Part shown: positions 8,409-17,195 of the stretch, piece by piece
Layout: each line of letters begins with the position of its first letter
Numbering within the stretch: position 1 is the stretch's first letter
From: Bacillus_AB infantis_B
GTDB taxonomy: Bacteria; Bacillota; Bacilli; Bacillales; Cytobacillaceae
Length of the DNA stretch: 64,000 bases
NCBI RefSeq assembly: GCF_008180445.1
Contig: NZ_VTER01000007.1
Location: 1 to 64,000, forward strand
Reading direction: 5' to 3'
The notes under the pieces: model-generated
The model's database searches: none
Told to the model about the DNA's origin: nothing
Seen by the model: only the letters and a program-made list of their open reading frames with translations
Program-made: the position numbers and the translations under genes

Positions 8409-10175
8409 ATGCTCTTTTTTAGCCCTATCTATTTTTTATTAGGCTTTTTTATCATCGCCTTTATATTATTCTACTTTTTCCGGAAGCAGTTTGATGAGAA
8501 AATCATTCCTTCCAATATGCTATGGCTTGAGGCAGTGAATGAGTGGCAGGCATCGCCCTGGCTGAAGAAGCTTCAGCAGAATCTGTTATTCTGGCTGCAG
8601 CTTCTTGCCCTGCTGCTGCTGCTGTTTGCGCTCGTTCGGCCTTTCTGGTTAGGAGAAGAATTAAAGGGGAGCCGCTTGATACTTGTTGTCGATCCCTCTG
8701 CATCCATGCTTGCTGAAAGAGATGGTGAACCGGTCTTTGAGAAGGCAAGGGAGAAGATGCTTTCGCTTGCCGGCAGCCTGGCCGGCCAGGAGGTTACTCT
8801 GATAAGAGCCGGGGAGAATCCGGAAATCCTCCTGTCAGGGGAAAAGGAGAAAGCTGCTGTTAAAAAGTCAATCAATGATCTTGAAATTACTTATGAACAT
8901 GAAAACATGACCAAAGCGCTGCAGCTGGCCAATTCATTGGCAGATGCAAAGAATTCGGCTATATATATATTTTCTGACGGACTTGAAAAAGAAGCAGCCG
9001 CGGCCCTGGATGAAGGAAATTATACTGAAGTCCATAATTTCGGAAAAGAAGGGCAGAATCTTGCACTTTTATCTTTTGGTGTTGTCCGGGAAGGAGAGGG
9101 GATTGCCGGAGGGGCTGCCGTTGAGAACCAGTCAGCGGAGGAGGCTGCTTTTTCCTTCCGGGTACTATATGAGGGCCAGGTGCTCTTTGAGCAGGAAGTG
9201 GAGATTGAAGGAAACGGGCAATCAGTGATCCAGATTCCCGGCCTTCCCGAGCATCCGTACTATAAGGCAGAAATAAAGGCGGATGATGCTTATCAAGCCG
9301 ACAATGAGCTGACAGCGATCTATAATGAGCCGAGCCAAAAGGTGATTGCCGTTGGCAGCATCAGTCCTTTTGTGCTGAAAGGCTTTGAAACATGGGGAGC
9401 TGAACTGGTTCAGGCCGATCCTTCAACAGCTGCAGCCGGGGAAGAAGGCATATACCTTGCAGATGCCGGCAGCCTTGAGGCGGCAGAGGGAAGGCCTGTA
9501 ATCATCTTCAATGCGGAAACAGGCAGGGAAAAGCTGGAAGAACCGCCGGTGGCCGCGGATGATCCGATTCTTGAACATGTGGAGGCAGAAAATATTTTCA
9601 TAGATTCCTCGTACGAGCCGCTTAAAGGTGATTGGGAAACCCTCCTGCAGTCAGGCGGGCGCCCTCTGATCCAGAAGGGAACACAGAATGGGACTCCGGC
9701 TTTGCTGATCAATTTCGCTTTGGAAGATTCTGATTGGCCTTTGCAGCCCGGTTTTCCGGTCTTCTTGTATAATGCCTATCAATGGCTGGCCGCCCAGTCT
9801 GATTTTCTGGGCTATTTTTCACCAGGGGAAGAGAAGTGGCTCAATGCAGGGGCAGGCTCTGGTTCGCTGGATATTTACAATGATGAAAATGAAAATCTGT
9901 ATTCATTGGATCTGGCAAAGGAAAACTTTGCTGCTCCCTATAAGCCGGGAGTCTACCAGGCTGCCGCAGGGGAAGAACATTATTTTTTCTCTGTCCTGCT
10001 CGATGACAGGGAAAAAGCTGCCAGGCATGCCTCTTCCTTTACGATGAATGATAAAAGAGCTTCAAACGTCTATGAGGAAAAAGAGCAGAACGGACTTTGG
10101 TTTTGGCTCGCATTATTCGCTTTCATCCTGATAGCTGCAGAATGGGAGGTGTTCAGGCGTGGGAATAGAATTTAA
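8409..10175 (+). CDS. BatA-like membrane protein with VWA domain
   Basis: 588 residues. The N-terminus matches the BatA N-terminal class: a helix near residues 3-20, basic/acidic spacer, PSNMLWLEA segment and a second helix near 58-78. A VWA domain follows with MIDAS residues in VVDPSASM. A long extracellular part and a last hydrophobic helix near residues 562-580 close the protein. Metal-dependent adhesion or assembly at the outer membrane face is the usual role of such proteins. The gene starts 11 bases after the DUF58 stop, and its last 17 bases overlap the next gene. Confidence 0.88.
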   Translation: MLFFSPIYFLLGFFIIAFILFYFFRKQFDEKIIPSNMLWLEAVNEWQASPWLKKLQQNLLFWLQLLALLLLLFALVRPFWLGEELKGSRLILVVDPSASMLAERDGEPVFEKAREKMLSLAGSLAGQEVTLIRAGENPEILLSGEKEKAAVKKSINDLEITYEHENMTKALQLANSLADAKNSAIYIFSDGLEKEAAAALDEGNYTEVHNFGKEGQNLALLSFGVVREGEGIAGGAAVENQSAEEAAFSFRVLYEGQVLFEQEVEIEGNGQSVIQIPGLPEHPYYKAEIKADDAYQADNELTAIYNEPSQKVIAVGSISPFVLKGFETWGAELVQADPSTAAAGEEGIYLADAGSLEAAEGRPVIIFNAETGREKLEEPPVAADDPILEHVEAENIFIDSSYEPLKGDWETLLQSGGRPLIQKGTQNGTPALLINFALEDSDWPLQPGFPVFLYNAYQWLAAQSDFLGYFSPGEEKWLNAGAGSGSLDIYNDENENLYSLDLAKENFAAPYKPGVYQAAAGEEHYFFSVLLDDREKAARHASSFTMNDKRASNVYEEKEQNGLWFWLALFAFILIAAEWEVFRRGNRI

Positions 10176-12924
10176 ACATCCTTTTATGCTTTTGCTCATC
10201 ATTCCTTCCCTGCTCCTGGTATTCTTGTTTATCAAGACAGTAAAGGGCAGGGGAAATAGGAAGGGAACAGCTGTGATGAGGGCCATCGTGTTCATTCTCC
10301 TTGCCTTTGCGCTGGCTGTCCCTTCAATCAGACTGCCTGCTCCGGGAAAAACGGTGGTTTTCATCGCCGACCGCTCTGCCAGTGTTCAGGGCAGGGAAGG
10401 AGAGCTGCTGGATTTCATCGATGCCGGAATCCAGTCCAAAGGAAAGGAAGATTCATATGCCGTGATATCGGCTGGAGAAACAGCTGCTGCTGAAAGCTCG
10501 CTGGCCAGTATGAAGGGAGAGTTCCGGGAGTTCAGTACTGACACCGGGAAGGGTGAAACGAATCTCGAGGCGGGCATTCAGCTGGCTTCGACTCTCATGC
10601 CGCAGGAAACCCCTGGGCGGATTGTCCTTTTATCAGACGGAAGGGAAACGGCCGGCAGCAGCCGTGAAGCGGCAAAGCTTTTGAAGAACCGGGGGATAGA
10701 GCTTGATTATGTCCTGCTGGACAGCAGCAGGAAAGAGGATATGTCCATTTCCAGCCTGGAAGTTCCGCCGGCCTTGTATGAGGGTGAAGAAGCATCCATT
10801 ACAATGACGATAGACAGCAATTCTGCAAAAGAAGCTGATTTAAGGCTTTCTGTAAACAGCCGGGAAGTCCTGAAAGAGAGTATCACGGTTAAAGAAGGAA
10901 AAAATGTCTACACCTTCAAGCACAAAATGGATGAAACAGGCTTATCCGCAATCAAGGCTGAAATTTCCGCTGAAGGGGACGGATTCATAGAAAACAATAG
11001 CCTTCAGTCTGCTGTCAATATTAAAGGGACTCCCAAGGTTTTGATTGTAGAGCAGGAAAAAAGCCAGCTTGAAAACATACTGGACGGGTCAGGACTTCTG
11101 GCGGATTCCATCGTGCCGGAAAAACTGCCTACCTCACTTTCCGGGTTTCTTCCATATCAGTCCATCATTTTCAATAATATACCTGCAACGGTGGTTTCCG
11201 GGAATCAGATGATGCTTATCGAAAAGGCTGTAAAGGAATTTGGCTCAGGATTCATTATGGCGGGGGGAGAGAACAGCTTTGGTCTTGGCGGCTATTTCAA
11301 AACGCCGATCGAAAAGCTGCTGCCTGTCAACATGGACATTAAAGGGAAGAAGGAAATGCCCTCCCTCGGCCTTATGATTGTAATGGACCGTTCTGGAAGC
11401 ATGGCAGGGAGCAAGCTGGAACTGGCAAAAGAGGCGGCAGCAAGATCAGTTGAACTCTTGCGCGAGAAAGATACTTTGGGATTCATAGCATTTGATGACC
11501 GCCCGTGGGTTATCGTGGAAACCGGACCGCTTGACAATAAAAAGGACGCGGCAGACAAAATTGGCTCAGTCACTCCCGGGGGAGGCACGGAGATCTTTAC
11601 CTCCCTCGAAAAAGCGTACGAAGAGCTGGAGAACCTTAAGCTCCAGCGGAAGCATATCATCCTCCTGACAGACGGGCAGTCTGCCAGAAGCGCTGATTAT
11701 GAAAGCATGATAGAAACGGGGAAAGAAAACAATATTACTCTATCGACTGTGGCGCTTGGAAGCGATGCCGACCGGAATCTGCTGGAAGAGCTGGCTGAGC
11801 TTGGTACCGGGCGCTTCTACGATGTCACGGACTCATCGGTGATTCCGAGCATTCTATCAAGGGAAACCGTTATGGCGACGAGAACATATATCGAAGACAA
11901 TCCTTTTTATCCATCTTTGCGGCCGTTTCCGGAATGGGGCGATTTTTTTGCAGGCGGTGTTCCGCAGATGAATGCCTATATTGCCTCTGAAGCCAAACAG
12001 GGTGCAGAGGTCCCCCTTCTCAGTGAGAAAGAGGATCCTATCCTGGCTGAATGGCAGTATGGCATCGGCCATACGATCGCCTTTACTTCGGATATAAGCG
12101 GAAAATGGTCGGGGGACTGGGCCCGCTGGGAAAAATGGCCGCAGTTCATCAATAAACTCGCCAGCATCTCGCTTCCAAAATATGAGAGCGAAACTTACAG
12201 CCTGTCAGTCCGGAGGGAAAATGAAGAAACGGCCGTTTTGCTTGAAGGAAACAGCAGCAAGGCTGCCCTGCCTGCAGAAATAGCAGTTATTTCAGATAGC
12301 GGGGAAAAAATTGATGCAAGCACTAAACTGGCAGCTCCCGGCAAGTACGAAATTAAAATGCCTTCAGAGCCTGGCATGTTTTATGTCAATATCAGCCAGC
12401 AAAGCCTGTCGGGAGAAACAAGGACCTATAAAACCGGCTTTACTCTCCCATATTCAGAAGAATATTTGATGCAAAAAGAAAATGAAGGACTCCTTAAGGA
12501 GATATCTGCCTTGACGGGAGGAGAGCGGCTCGAAGAAGGCAAGGAGGCATTCCGCCCGCTGAAGGCAGGAAGTTTTGAAAAGGCCTCAATCAGTGAATGG
12601 CTGCTTCTTGCGGCATTCCTCCTCTTCTTTGCCGAGATAGCGGCCAGGAGGTTCGGGCTCAGGCTGATTCCGGAAAGACGAAGGACCAGGAAGGCTCCAG
12701 CGGCCGGTGGAAGCAGGCCATTAGAGAAAACAGCCGCCAAGGTGCGAACAGCTGGCCGGCAGAAAGGCGTCCAGGTTGCGGAGTCCCGCGCTCGGGAAGC
12801 AGAACCCGCCGCGCGGCAGGCTGAGGTCCGGAAACCAAAAGGACGCTCCGGAGCAAGCATCAGCCCGGATGAGCGGGAAGAGAGAATGAAACGACTGCTG
12901 GAAGCCAAAAAGAGGAAACGCTGA
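10159..12924 (+). CDS. Large membrane protein with two VWA-like domains and an amidotransferase-like middle
   Basis: 921 residues from GTG 10159, preceded by GGGAGGTG at 10143-10150. Two hydrophobic helices open the protein. Next comes a VWA-like domain with ADRSASV (about residues 70-215), then a beta-rich part, then a region with PKVLIVEQE and GSGFIMAGGENSFGLGGY like class I amidotransferase folds. A second VWA domain carries a canonical MIDAS, MDRSGSM, near residue 411. A helix near residues 815-830 and a very basic tail ending KRLLEAKKRKR close it. The gene overlaps its neighbour by 17 bases. Known relatives are uncharacterised. Confidence 0.85.
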   Translation: MGIEFKHPFMLLLIIPSLLLVFLFIKTVKGRGNRKGTAVMRAIVFILLAFALAVPSIRLPAPGKTVVFIADRSASVQGREGELLDFIDAGIQSKGKEDSYAVISAGETAAAESSLASMKGEFREFSTDTGKGETNLEAGIQLASTLMPQETPGRIVLLSDGRETAGSSREAAKLLKNRGIELDYVLLDSSRKEDMSISSLEVPPALYEGEEASITMTIDSNSAKEADLRLSVNSREVLKESITVKEGKNVYTFKHKMDETGLSAIKAEISAEGDGFIENNSLQSAVNIKGTPKVLIVEQEKSQLENILDGSGLLADSIVPEKLPTSLSGFLPYQSIIFNNIPATVVSGNQMMLIEKAVKEFGSGFIMAGGENSFGLGGYFKTPIEKLLPVNMDIKGKKEMPSLGLMIVMDRSGSMAGSKLELAKEAAARSVELLREKDTLGFIAFDDRPWVIVETGPLDNKKDAADKIGSVTPGGGTEIFTSLEKAYEELENLKLQRKHIILLTDGQSARSADYESMIETGKENNITLSTVALGSDADRNLLEELAELGTGRFYDVTDSSVIPSILSRETVMATRTYIEDNPFYPSLRPFPEWGDFFAGGVPQMNAYIASEAKQGAEVPLLSEKEDPILAEWQYGIGHTIAFTSDISGKWSGDWARWEKWPQFINKLASISLPKYESETYSLSVRRENEETAVLLEGNSSKAALPAEIAVISDSGEKIDASTKLAAPGKYEIKMPSEPGMFYVNISQQSLSGETRTYKTGFTLPYSEEYLMQKENEGLLKEISALTGGERLEEGKEAFRPLKAGSFEKASISEWLLLAAFLLFFAEIAARRFGLRLIPERRRTRKAPAAGGSRPLEKTAAKVRTAGRQKGVQVAESRAREAEPAARQAEVRKPKGRSGASISPDEREERMKRLLEAKKRKR

Positions 12925-12960
12925 CAAAGGCCGAAGAAGCGGCGCCGGGCCCGGATTTCC

Positions 12961-12989
12961 TTGACACAGTTTGGGGTTCTGTGTAAACT
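12961..12989 (+). promoter_or_regulatory. Strong SigA promoter for ylxM-ffh
   Basis: A perfect -35 TTGACA (12961-12966) is 17 bases from TAAACT (12984-12989), 43 bases before the ylxM start. Two nested inverted repeats overlap it: ACACAG 12964-12969 with CTGTGT 12979-12984, and CAGTTT 12967-12972 with AAACTG 12985-12990. They cannot form at the same time as hairpins. No clear terminator was found between the VWA gene and this promoter. Confidence 0.8.
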
Positions 12990-13032
12990 GTTTTATTGTA
13001 AAGGCTTTTCACTTAACAAGGGGGAATGAGCT

Positions 13033-13365
13033 ATGCTGGAGAAGACGACGAGGATGAACTATCTGTATGACTTTTATCAGTCGTTGTTGACGCCGAAGCA
13101 GCGGAGCTATATGTCCCTGTATTATCTGGATGATTATTCTCTCGGTGAGATTGCCGAGGAATATGATGTCAGCCGGCAGGCAGTGTACGATAACATCAAG
13201 CGTACCGAAGCAATGCTGGAGGAATATGAAGAAAAGCTGCTGTTATTTCATAAATTTCAACAGCGCAGCAAACTTATTCGCGAAATGAGAACTTTTCTTG
13301 AAGAAGGCAGTCCTTCCCATCAATTTCTGATGGAAGCAGTGGCTGAGCTAGAGAAATTAGATTAG
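13033..13365 (+). CDS. ylxM: Signal recognition particle-associated DNA-binding-like protein YlxM
   Basis: 110 residues with a sigma-70 region 4-like helix-turn-helix (LTPKQRSYMSLYYLDDYSL then EEYDVSRQAVYDNIKR). The family always lies before ffh and modulates SRP GTPase activity in related bacteria; it looks like a transcription factor but is not proven to be one. ATG 13033 follows AAGGGGGAATGAG. In B. subtilis ftsY precedes this gene, but here the upstream neighbour is the VWA operon. Confidence 0.93.
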   Translation: MLEKTTRMNYLYDFYQSLLTPKQRSYMSLYYLDDYSLGEIAEEYDVSRQAVYDNIKRTEAMLEEYEEKLLLFHKFQQRSKLIREMRTFLEEGSPSHQFLMEAVAELEKLD

Positions 13366-13377
13366 GAGGCGGCATAT

Positions 13378-14727
13378 ATGGCATTTGAAGGATTAGCCGA
13401 CCGACTGCAAAATACGATACAGAAGATCCGCGGCAAAGGGAAGGTATCCGAGGCGGACGTCAAAGAGATGATGCGCGAAGTGCGCCTGGCCCTTTTGGAA
13501 GCAGACGTCAACTTTAAGGTTGTCAAAGAGTTTGTGAAAAAGGTCAGCGAGCGTTCAATCGGCCAGGAAGTGCTGAAGAGCCTGACGCCGGGCCAGCAGG
13601 TTATAAAGGTTGTTAAAGAGGAGCTTACCGAACTGATGGGCGGGGAGCAGAGCAAAGTGGCGGTATCCAATCGCCCGCCGACCGTGATCATGATGGTCGG
13701 GCTCCAGGGTGCCGGTAAAACGACCACCACAGGGAAGCTTGCAAACCTGCTCCGTAAAAAGCATAACCGCAATCCGCTGCTGGTGGCCGCGGACATCTAC
13801 CGTCCGGCTGCCATCAAGCAGCTTGAAACGCTCGGCAAACAGATCAATATGCCTGTATTCTCTCTCGGCGACCAGGTATCGCCTGTTGAGATAGCCAGGC
13901 AGGCCATCGCCAAGGCGAAGGAAGACCACCATGATTATGTGCTGATCGATACGGCAGGGCGCCTTCATGTGGATGAAGCCCTCATGGATGAGCTCAAACA
14001 GATCAAGGAGCTTTCCAAGCCGGATGAGATCTTCCTTGTCGTAGATGCAATGACAGGGCAGGATGCAGTGAACGTCGCCCAGAGCTTCAACGAGCAGCTG
14101 GGGCTGACAGGCGTTGTCCTGACAAAGCTTGACGGCGATACACGGGGGGGAGCTGCGCTTTCCATCCGTTCTGTTACCAGCACGCCGATCAAATTCGTCG
14201 GACTCGGGGAAAAGATGGATGCGATTGAAGCCTTCCATCCGGAAAGAATGGCGTCCCGGATACTCGGCATGGGAGATGTCCTCACCCTGATCGAGAAGGC
14301 CCAATCCAACGTTGATGAAGAAAAGGCAAAAGAGCTCGAAAAGAAAATGCGGACAGCTTCCTTTACCTTTGATGACTTCCTTGACCAGCTGGGCCAGGTC
14401 CGCAATATGGGGCCGCTGGATGAAATTCTGAAAATGATGCCCGGCGCCAACAAAATCAAGGGGCTTAATAACATGCAGATCGATGAAAAGCAGATCGCGC
14501 ATGTTGAGGCCATCATCAAATCGATGACAAAGGAAGAGAAGACGCATCCGGAAATCATCAACGCGAACCGCCGGAAGAGGATTGCGAAGGGCAGCGGCAG
14601 GACCGTACCCGAAGTGAACCGTCTTCTCAAGCAGTTCGAGGATATGAAAAAAATGATGAAGCAGATGACAGGGATGCAGCAAAAGGGGAAAAAGAAAGGC
14701 TTCAAGCTGCCTTTCAATCCGTTTTGA
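13378..14727 (+). CDS. ffh: Signal recognition particle protein Ffh
   Basis: 449 residues in the usual order: N domain, GTPase G domain, methionine-rich M domain. The P-loop GLQGAGKTT is at 108-116, DTAGR at 191-195 and TKLD at 249-252. The M domain (about 300-449) holds many Met residues, including MKKMMKQMTGMQQ near the end. Ffh binds signal sequences and 4.5S/6S-like SRP RNA and delivers ribosomes to FtsY. It starts 12 bases after ylxM with GGAGGCGG. No SRP RNA gene is in the window. Confidence 0.98.
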   Translation: MAFEGLADRLQNTIQKIRGKGKVSEADVKEMMREVRLALLEADVNFKVVKEFVKKVSERSIGQEVLKSLTPGQQVIKVVKEELTELMGGEQSKVAVSNRPPTVIMMVGLQGAGKTTTTGKLANLLRKKHNRNPLLVAADIYRPAAIKQLETLGKQINMPVFSLGDQVSPVEIARQAIAKAKEDHHDYVLIDTAGRLHVDEALMDELKQIKELSKPDEIFLVVDAMTGQDAVNVAQSFNEQLGLTGVVLTKLDGDTRGGAALSIRSVTSTPIKFVGLGEKMDAIEAFHPERMASRILGMGDVLTLIEKAQSNVDEEKAKELEKKMRTASFTFDDFLDQLGQVRNMGPLDEILKMMPGANKIKGLNNMQIDEKQIAHVEAIIKSMTKEEKTHPEIINANRRKRIAKGSGRTVPEVNRLLKQFEDMKKMMKQMTGMQQKGKKKGFKLPFNPF

Positions 14728-14828
14728 TTTTTGTCCTTCTGCGCCTGGAAATGCTGTCCCGGCGTGCTCCAAAGCATGGCTGAACAGCCGCGGGAATCAA
14801 GTTTTTATAACATGTAAAGAAAAAACAC

Positions 14829-14857
14829 TTTACAAACCATTTATCTATTGATATTAT
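14829..14857 (+). promoter_or_regulatory. SigA promoter for rpsP
   Basis: TTTACA (14829-14834), 17 bases, then TATTAT (14852-14857), in AT-rich sequence 40 bases before the rpsP start. It allows strong growth-linked expression of the rpsP-khpA group separately from ffh. Confidence 0.7.
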
Positions 14858-14896
14858 ACTATCTTGTGTGAAACTATTCGGAGGTGCTTATTTAAC

Positions 14897-15169
14897 ATGG
14901 CAGTAAAAATTCGCTTAAAACGTATGGGAGCTAAAAAATCCCCTTTCTATCGTATTGTAGTAGCAGATTCTCGTTCTCCTCGTGACGGACGATTCATTGA
15001 AACAGTTGGAACTTACAATCCAGTTGCACAGCCTGCTAAGGTTGAAATCAACGAAGAGCTTGCTCTTAAATGGATGAGCGATGGCGCTAAGCCTTCTGAC
15101 ACAGTACGCAACCTGTTCTCTAAAGAAGGCATTATGGAGAAATTCCATAACGCTAAGAACGGCAAGTAA
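14897..15169 (+). CDS. rpsP: 30S ribosomal protein S16
   Basis: 90 residues, the normal length for S16, beginning MAVKIRLKRMGAKKSP and containing YRIVVADSRSPRDGRFIE. The start is ATG 14897 with GGAGGTG at 14880-14886, slightly far at ten bases. S16 helps assemble the central and 5' domains of 16S rRNA. Its codon use is more AT-rich and biased than ffh, as expected for a highly expressed gene. Confidence 0.98.
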   Translation: MAVKIRLKRMGAKKSPFYRIVVADSRSPRDGRFIETVGTYNPVAQPAKVEINEELALKWMSDGAKPSDTVRNLFSKEGIMEKFHNAKNGK

Positions 15170-15177
15170 TTCTGCGC

Positions 15178-15411
15178 GTGATGAAAGAGCTTATCGAAAC
15201 GATCGTTAAGCCCTTGGTTGATTTTCCCGATGATGTCCTGGTGGATGTCCGGGAAGATGACCACCGCGTTACCTATCAGCTTTCTGTCAACAAGAGTGAC
15301 ATGGGGAAAGTGATCGGGAAGCAAGGGCGCGTCGCTAAATCGATACGGACTGTTGTGTATGCAGCAGGATCATCACAGCAAAAAAGGATTTTTTTGGAAA
15401 TAACTGAATGA
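15178..15411 (+). CDS. khpA: KH-domain RNA-binding protein KhpA
   Basis: 77 residues (ylqC in B. subtilis). The single KH domain has the VIGKQGRVAKSI GXXG loop that binds single-stranded RNA. KhpA pairs with KhpB (Jag) to bind many small RNAs and affect cell length and division in Gram-positives. GTG 15178 and ATG 15181 are alternative starts, and neither has a strong ribosome site, so coupling to rpsP nine bases upstream is likely. Confidence 0.95.
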   Translation: MMKELIETIVKPLVDFPDDVLVDVREDDHRVTYQLSVNKSDMGKVIGKQGRVAKSIRTVVYAAGSSQQKRIFLEITE

Positions 15412-15441
15412 ACCTTCCCGAGGCATGGCCGGAGGAATTAG

Positions 15442-15470
15442 AAAAAGGAGGGGGATCCCCTCCTTTTTTT
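15442..15470 (+). terminator. Rho-independent terminator after khpA
   Basis: AAGGAGGG pairs with CCTCCTT around a short GGATC loop (stem about 442-452 with 458-468), ending in seven T. It closes the rpsP-khpA transcript; ylqD starts 59 bases later. Confidence 0.85.
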
Positions 15471-15528
15471 ACCATTCAGGAGCTTTTAGAAGTTGGTTCG
15501 GTACCAGGACGCTGAAGGAGGCTTAAGG

Positions 15529-15915
15529 GTGAAAATACTTCAAACCGCCACAGTTAAACAGATCTTAACCGAAAAAAGCAAAAGGAAGCTTCTTGAAACC
15601 TATATGGAAAGAAAAACGCAGCTTTTGAAAGAATGTGAACAGCTTCGTTTTGAAGCGAGAAAGATAGAGAAATCGAAAAAGTTCCAGCAGGCAGGCCTGA
15701 CAGCCAATTTTGAAAAAGAAACCGGCAGGCGCAAAGAAAAGATCAAGCTGCTGGAGTTTCAAATGGAACAACTACATATGCTACCATTAGGCAGTGAACT
15801 GAAGGAAAAAGAAGTTCAGGCTGTCGTGGAGATCGGCATTGGCGACGCCTGGGATGAGGTATCCGCAAACAAGACCATCATCATTGAAGATGGAGTCGTT
15901 AAAGAAATTCGCTAG
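15529..15915 (+). CDS. ylqD: YlqD protein
   Basis: 128 residues. GTG 15529 is chosen because AAGGAGG lies eight bases upstream, and it gives the conserved start VKILQTATVKQILTE. The middle is a charged helix (about residues 25-85) likely to be coiled coil, followed by a small beta domain ending in VKEIR. YlqD is conserved at this place in Bacillus, just before rimM, but its function is unknown. A role near ribosome maturation is only suggested by its neighbours. Confidence 0.88.
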   Translation: MKILQTATVKQILTEKSKRKLLETYMERKTQLLKECEQLRFEARKIEKSKKFQQAGLTANFEKETGRRKEKIKLLEFQMEQLHMLPLGSELKEKEVQAVVEIGIGDAWDEVSANKTIIIEDGVVKEIR

Positions 15916-15930
15916 AGGTGATCGGCAAAG

Positions 15931-16449
15931 ATGGAAAAGTGGTTCAATGTAGGGAAGATTGTCAATACACACGGTGTCAGGGGCGAAGTGAGGGTCGTAT
16001 CGCGCACCGATTTTCCGGAAGAGCGCTATAAGGCAGGCCGCCATTTATTCTTATTCCAGGCGGGTTCGAAGGAACCTGTGAAGCTGACTGTAAAAACACA
16101 CAGACAGCATAAATCGTTTGATCTGCTTACTTTTGAGGGCCTGGACAGCCTGGATGAGGCGGAAAAGCTTAAAGGCGCAATATTGAAGGTCTCTGAAGAT
16201 CAGCTGGGGCAGCTGGAGGAAAATGAGTATTATTTCCATGAAATCCTCGGCTGTACCGTGAAAACAATTGATGAAGAAGAAATAGGGGAAATAACGGAAA
16301 TCCTGACCCCAGGCGCCAACGATGTATGGGTGGTCAGCAAAAAGGGGCAGAAAGATTTACTGATCCCTTATATTGAAGATGTTGTCAAAAAAGTGGATGT
16401 GAAAGAAAAACTCATCATCATTGAACCGATGGAAGGCTTGCTGTCATGA
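15931..16449 (+). CDS. rimM: Ribosome maturation factor RimM
   Basis: 172 residues. It starts KWFNVGKIVNTHGVRGEV, the RimM signature, and has the C-terminal PRC-barrel (VWVVSKKGQKDLLIPYIEDVV). It binds S19 and helps mature the 30S head. AGAGGTGAT precedes ATG 15931, and its stop overlaps the trmD start in ATGATG, so the two are translated together. Confidence 0.97.
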   Translation: MEKWFNVGKIVNTHGVRGEVRVVSRTDFPEERYKAGRHLFLFQAGSKEPVKLTVKTHRQHKSFDLLTFEGLDSLDEAEKLKGAILKVSEDQLGQLEENEYYFHEILGCTVKTIDEEEIGEITEILTPGANDVWVVSKKGQKDLLIPYIEDVVKKVDVKEKLIIIEPMEGLLS

Positions 16450-17195
16450 TGAAGATCGATGTACTTACTCTATTTCCCGAGATGTTCGGCGGTGTTTTCG
16501 GCCACAGCATCCTGAAGAAGGCCGAAGAAAATAACGCCGTCAGCTACAATGTAGTCAATTTCAGGGACTATGCCGACAATAAGCATAAAACGGTTGATGA
16601 TTATCCTTATGGCGGGGGAGCCGGCATGGTGCTGAAGCCCCAGCCGATATTTGACGCGGTTGCCGACTTAAAAGGGAAGGCAGGCGCCGGGGAGCCGAGA
16701 GTGGTCCTCCTATGTCCCCAGGGTGAGCGGTATACTCAGAAAAAGGCGGAGGAGCTTTCATCCCTCGATCATTTGATTTTTGTGTGCGGCCATTATGAAG
16801 GCTACGATGAACGGATAAGGGAGCATCTTGTGACAGATGAGATCTCCATAGGGGATTTCGTGCTTACCGGGGGTGAGCTGGGGGCCATGGTGCTGATCGA
16901 CAGCATTGTCCGCCTTCTCCCGGGTGTCCTCGGAAATGAGGAATCCCATATGAAGGATTCGTTCAGCACCGGATTTCTGGAGCATCCGCATTATACACGG
17001 CCGGCCGACTTCAGGGGGATGAAGGTGCCTGATATCTTGACTTCAGGCAACCACCGCCTTGTTGATGAGTGGAGGATGAAAGAGTCTTTGAAAAGGACCT
17101 TTCTCCGCCGTCCGGATCTATTTGAAGAAGCAGAGCTTACAAAAGAGCAGCTGCGCCTTCTCGAAGAAATAAAAAAAGAGCATAATAGCTATTGA
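16446..17195 (+). CDS. trmD: tRNA (guanine-37-N1)-methyltransferase
   Basis: 249 residues. TrmD methylates G37 next to the anticodon with S-adenosylmethionine and prevents frameshifting. The YPYGGGAGMVLKPQP motif and the knot segment (ISIGDFVLTGGELGAM) belong to the trefoil-knot SPOUT fold. ATG 16446 overlaps rimM; ATG 16449 would give one residue fewer. The rplS promoter begins inside its last codons. Confidence 0.98.
   Translation: MMKIDVLTLFPEMFGGVFGHSILKKAEENNAVSYNVVNFRDYADNKHKTVDDYPYGGGAGMVLKPQPIFDAVADLKGKAGAGEPRVVLLCPQGERYTQKKAEELSSLDHLIFVCGHYEGYDERIREHLVTDEISIGDFVLTGGELGAMVLIDSIVRLLPGVLGNEESHMKDSFSTGFLEHPHYTRPADFRGMKVPDILTSGNHRLVDEWRMKESLKRTFLRRPDLFEEAELTKEQLRLLEEIKKEHNSY

Noticed and set aside
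13555..14772. 405-residue open frame on the - strand across ffh
   Set aside because: It is antisense to the highly conserved ffh gene, with no family resemblance and no ribosome site.
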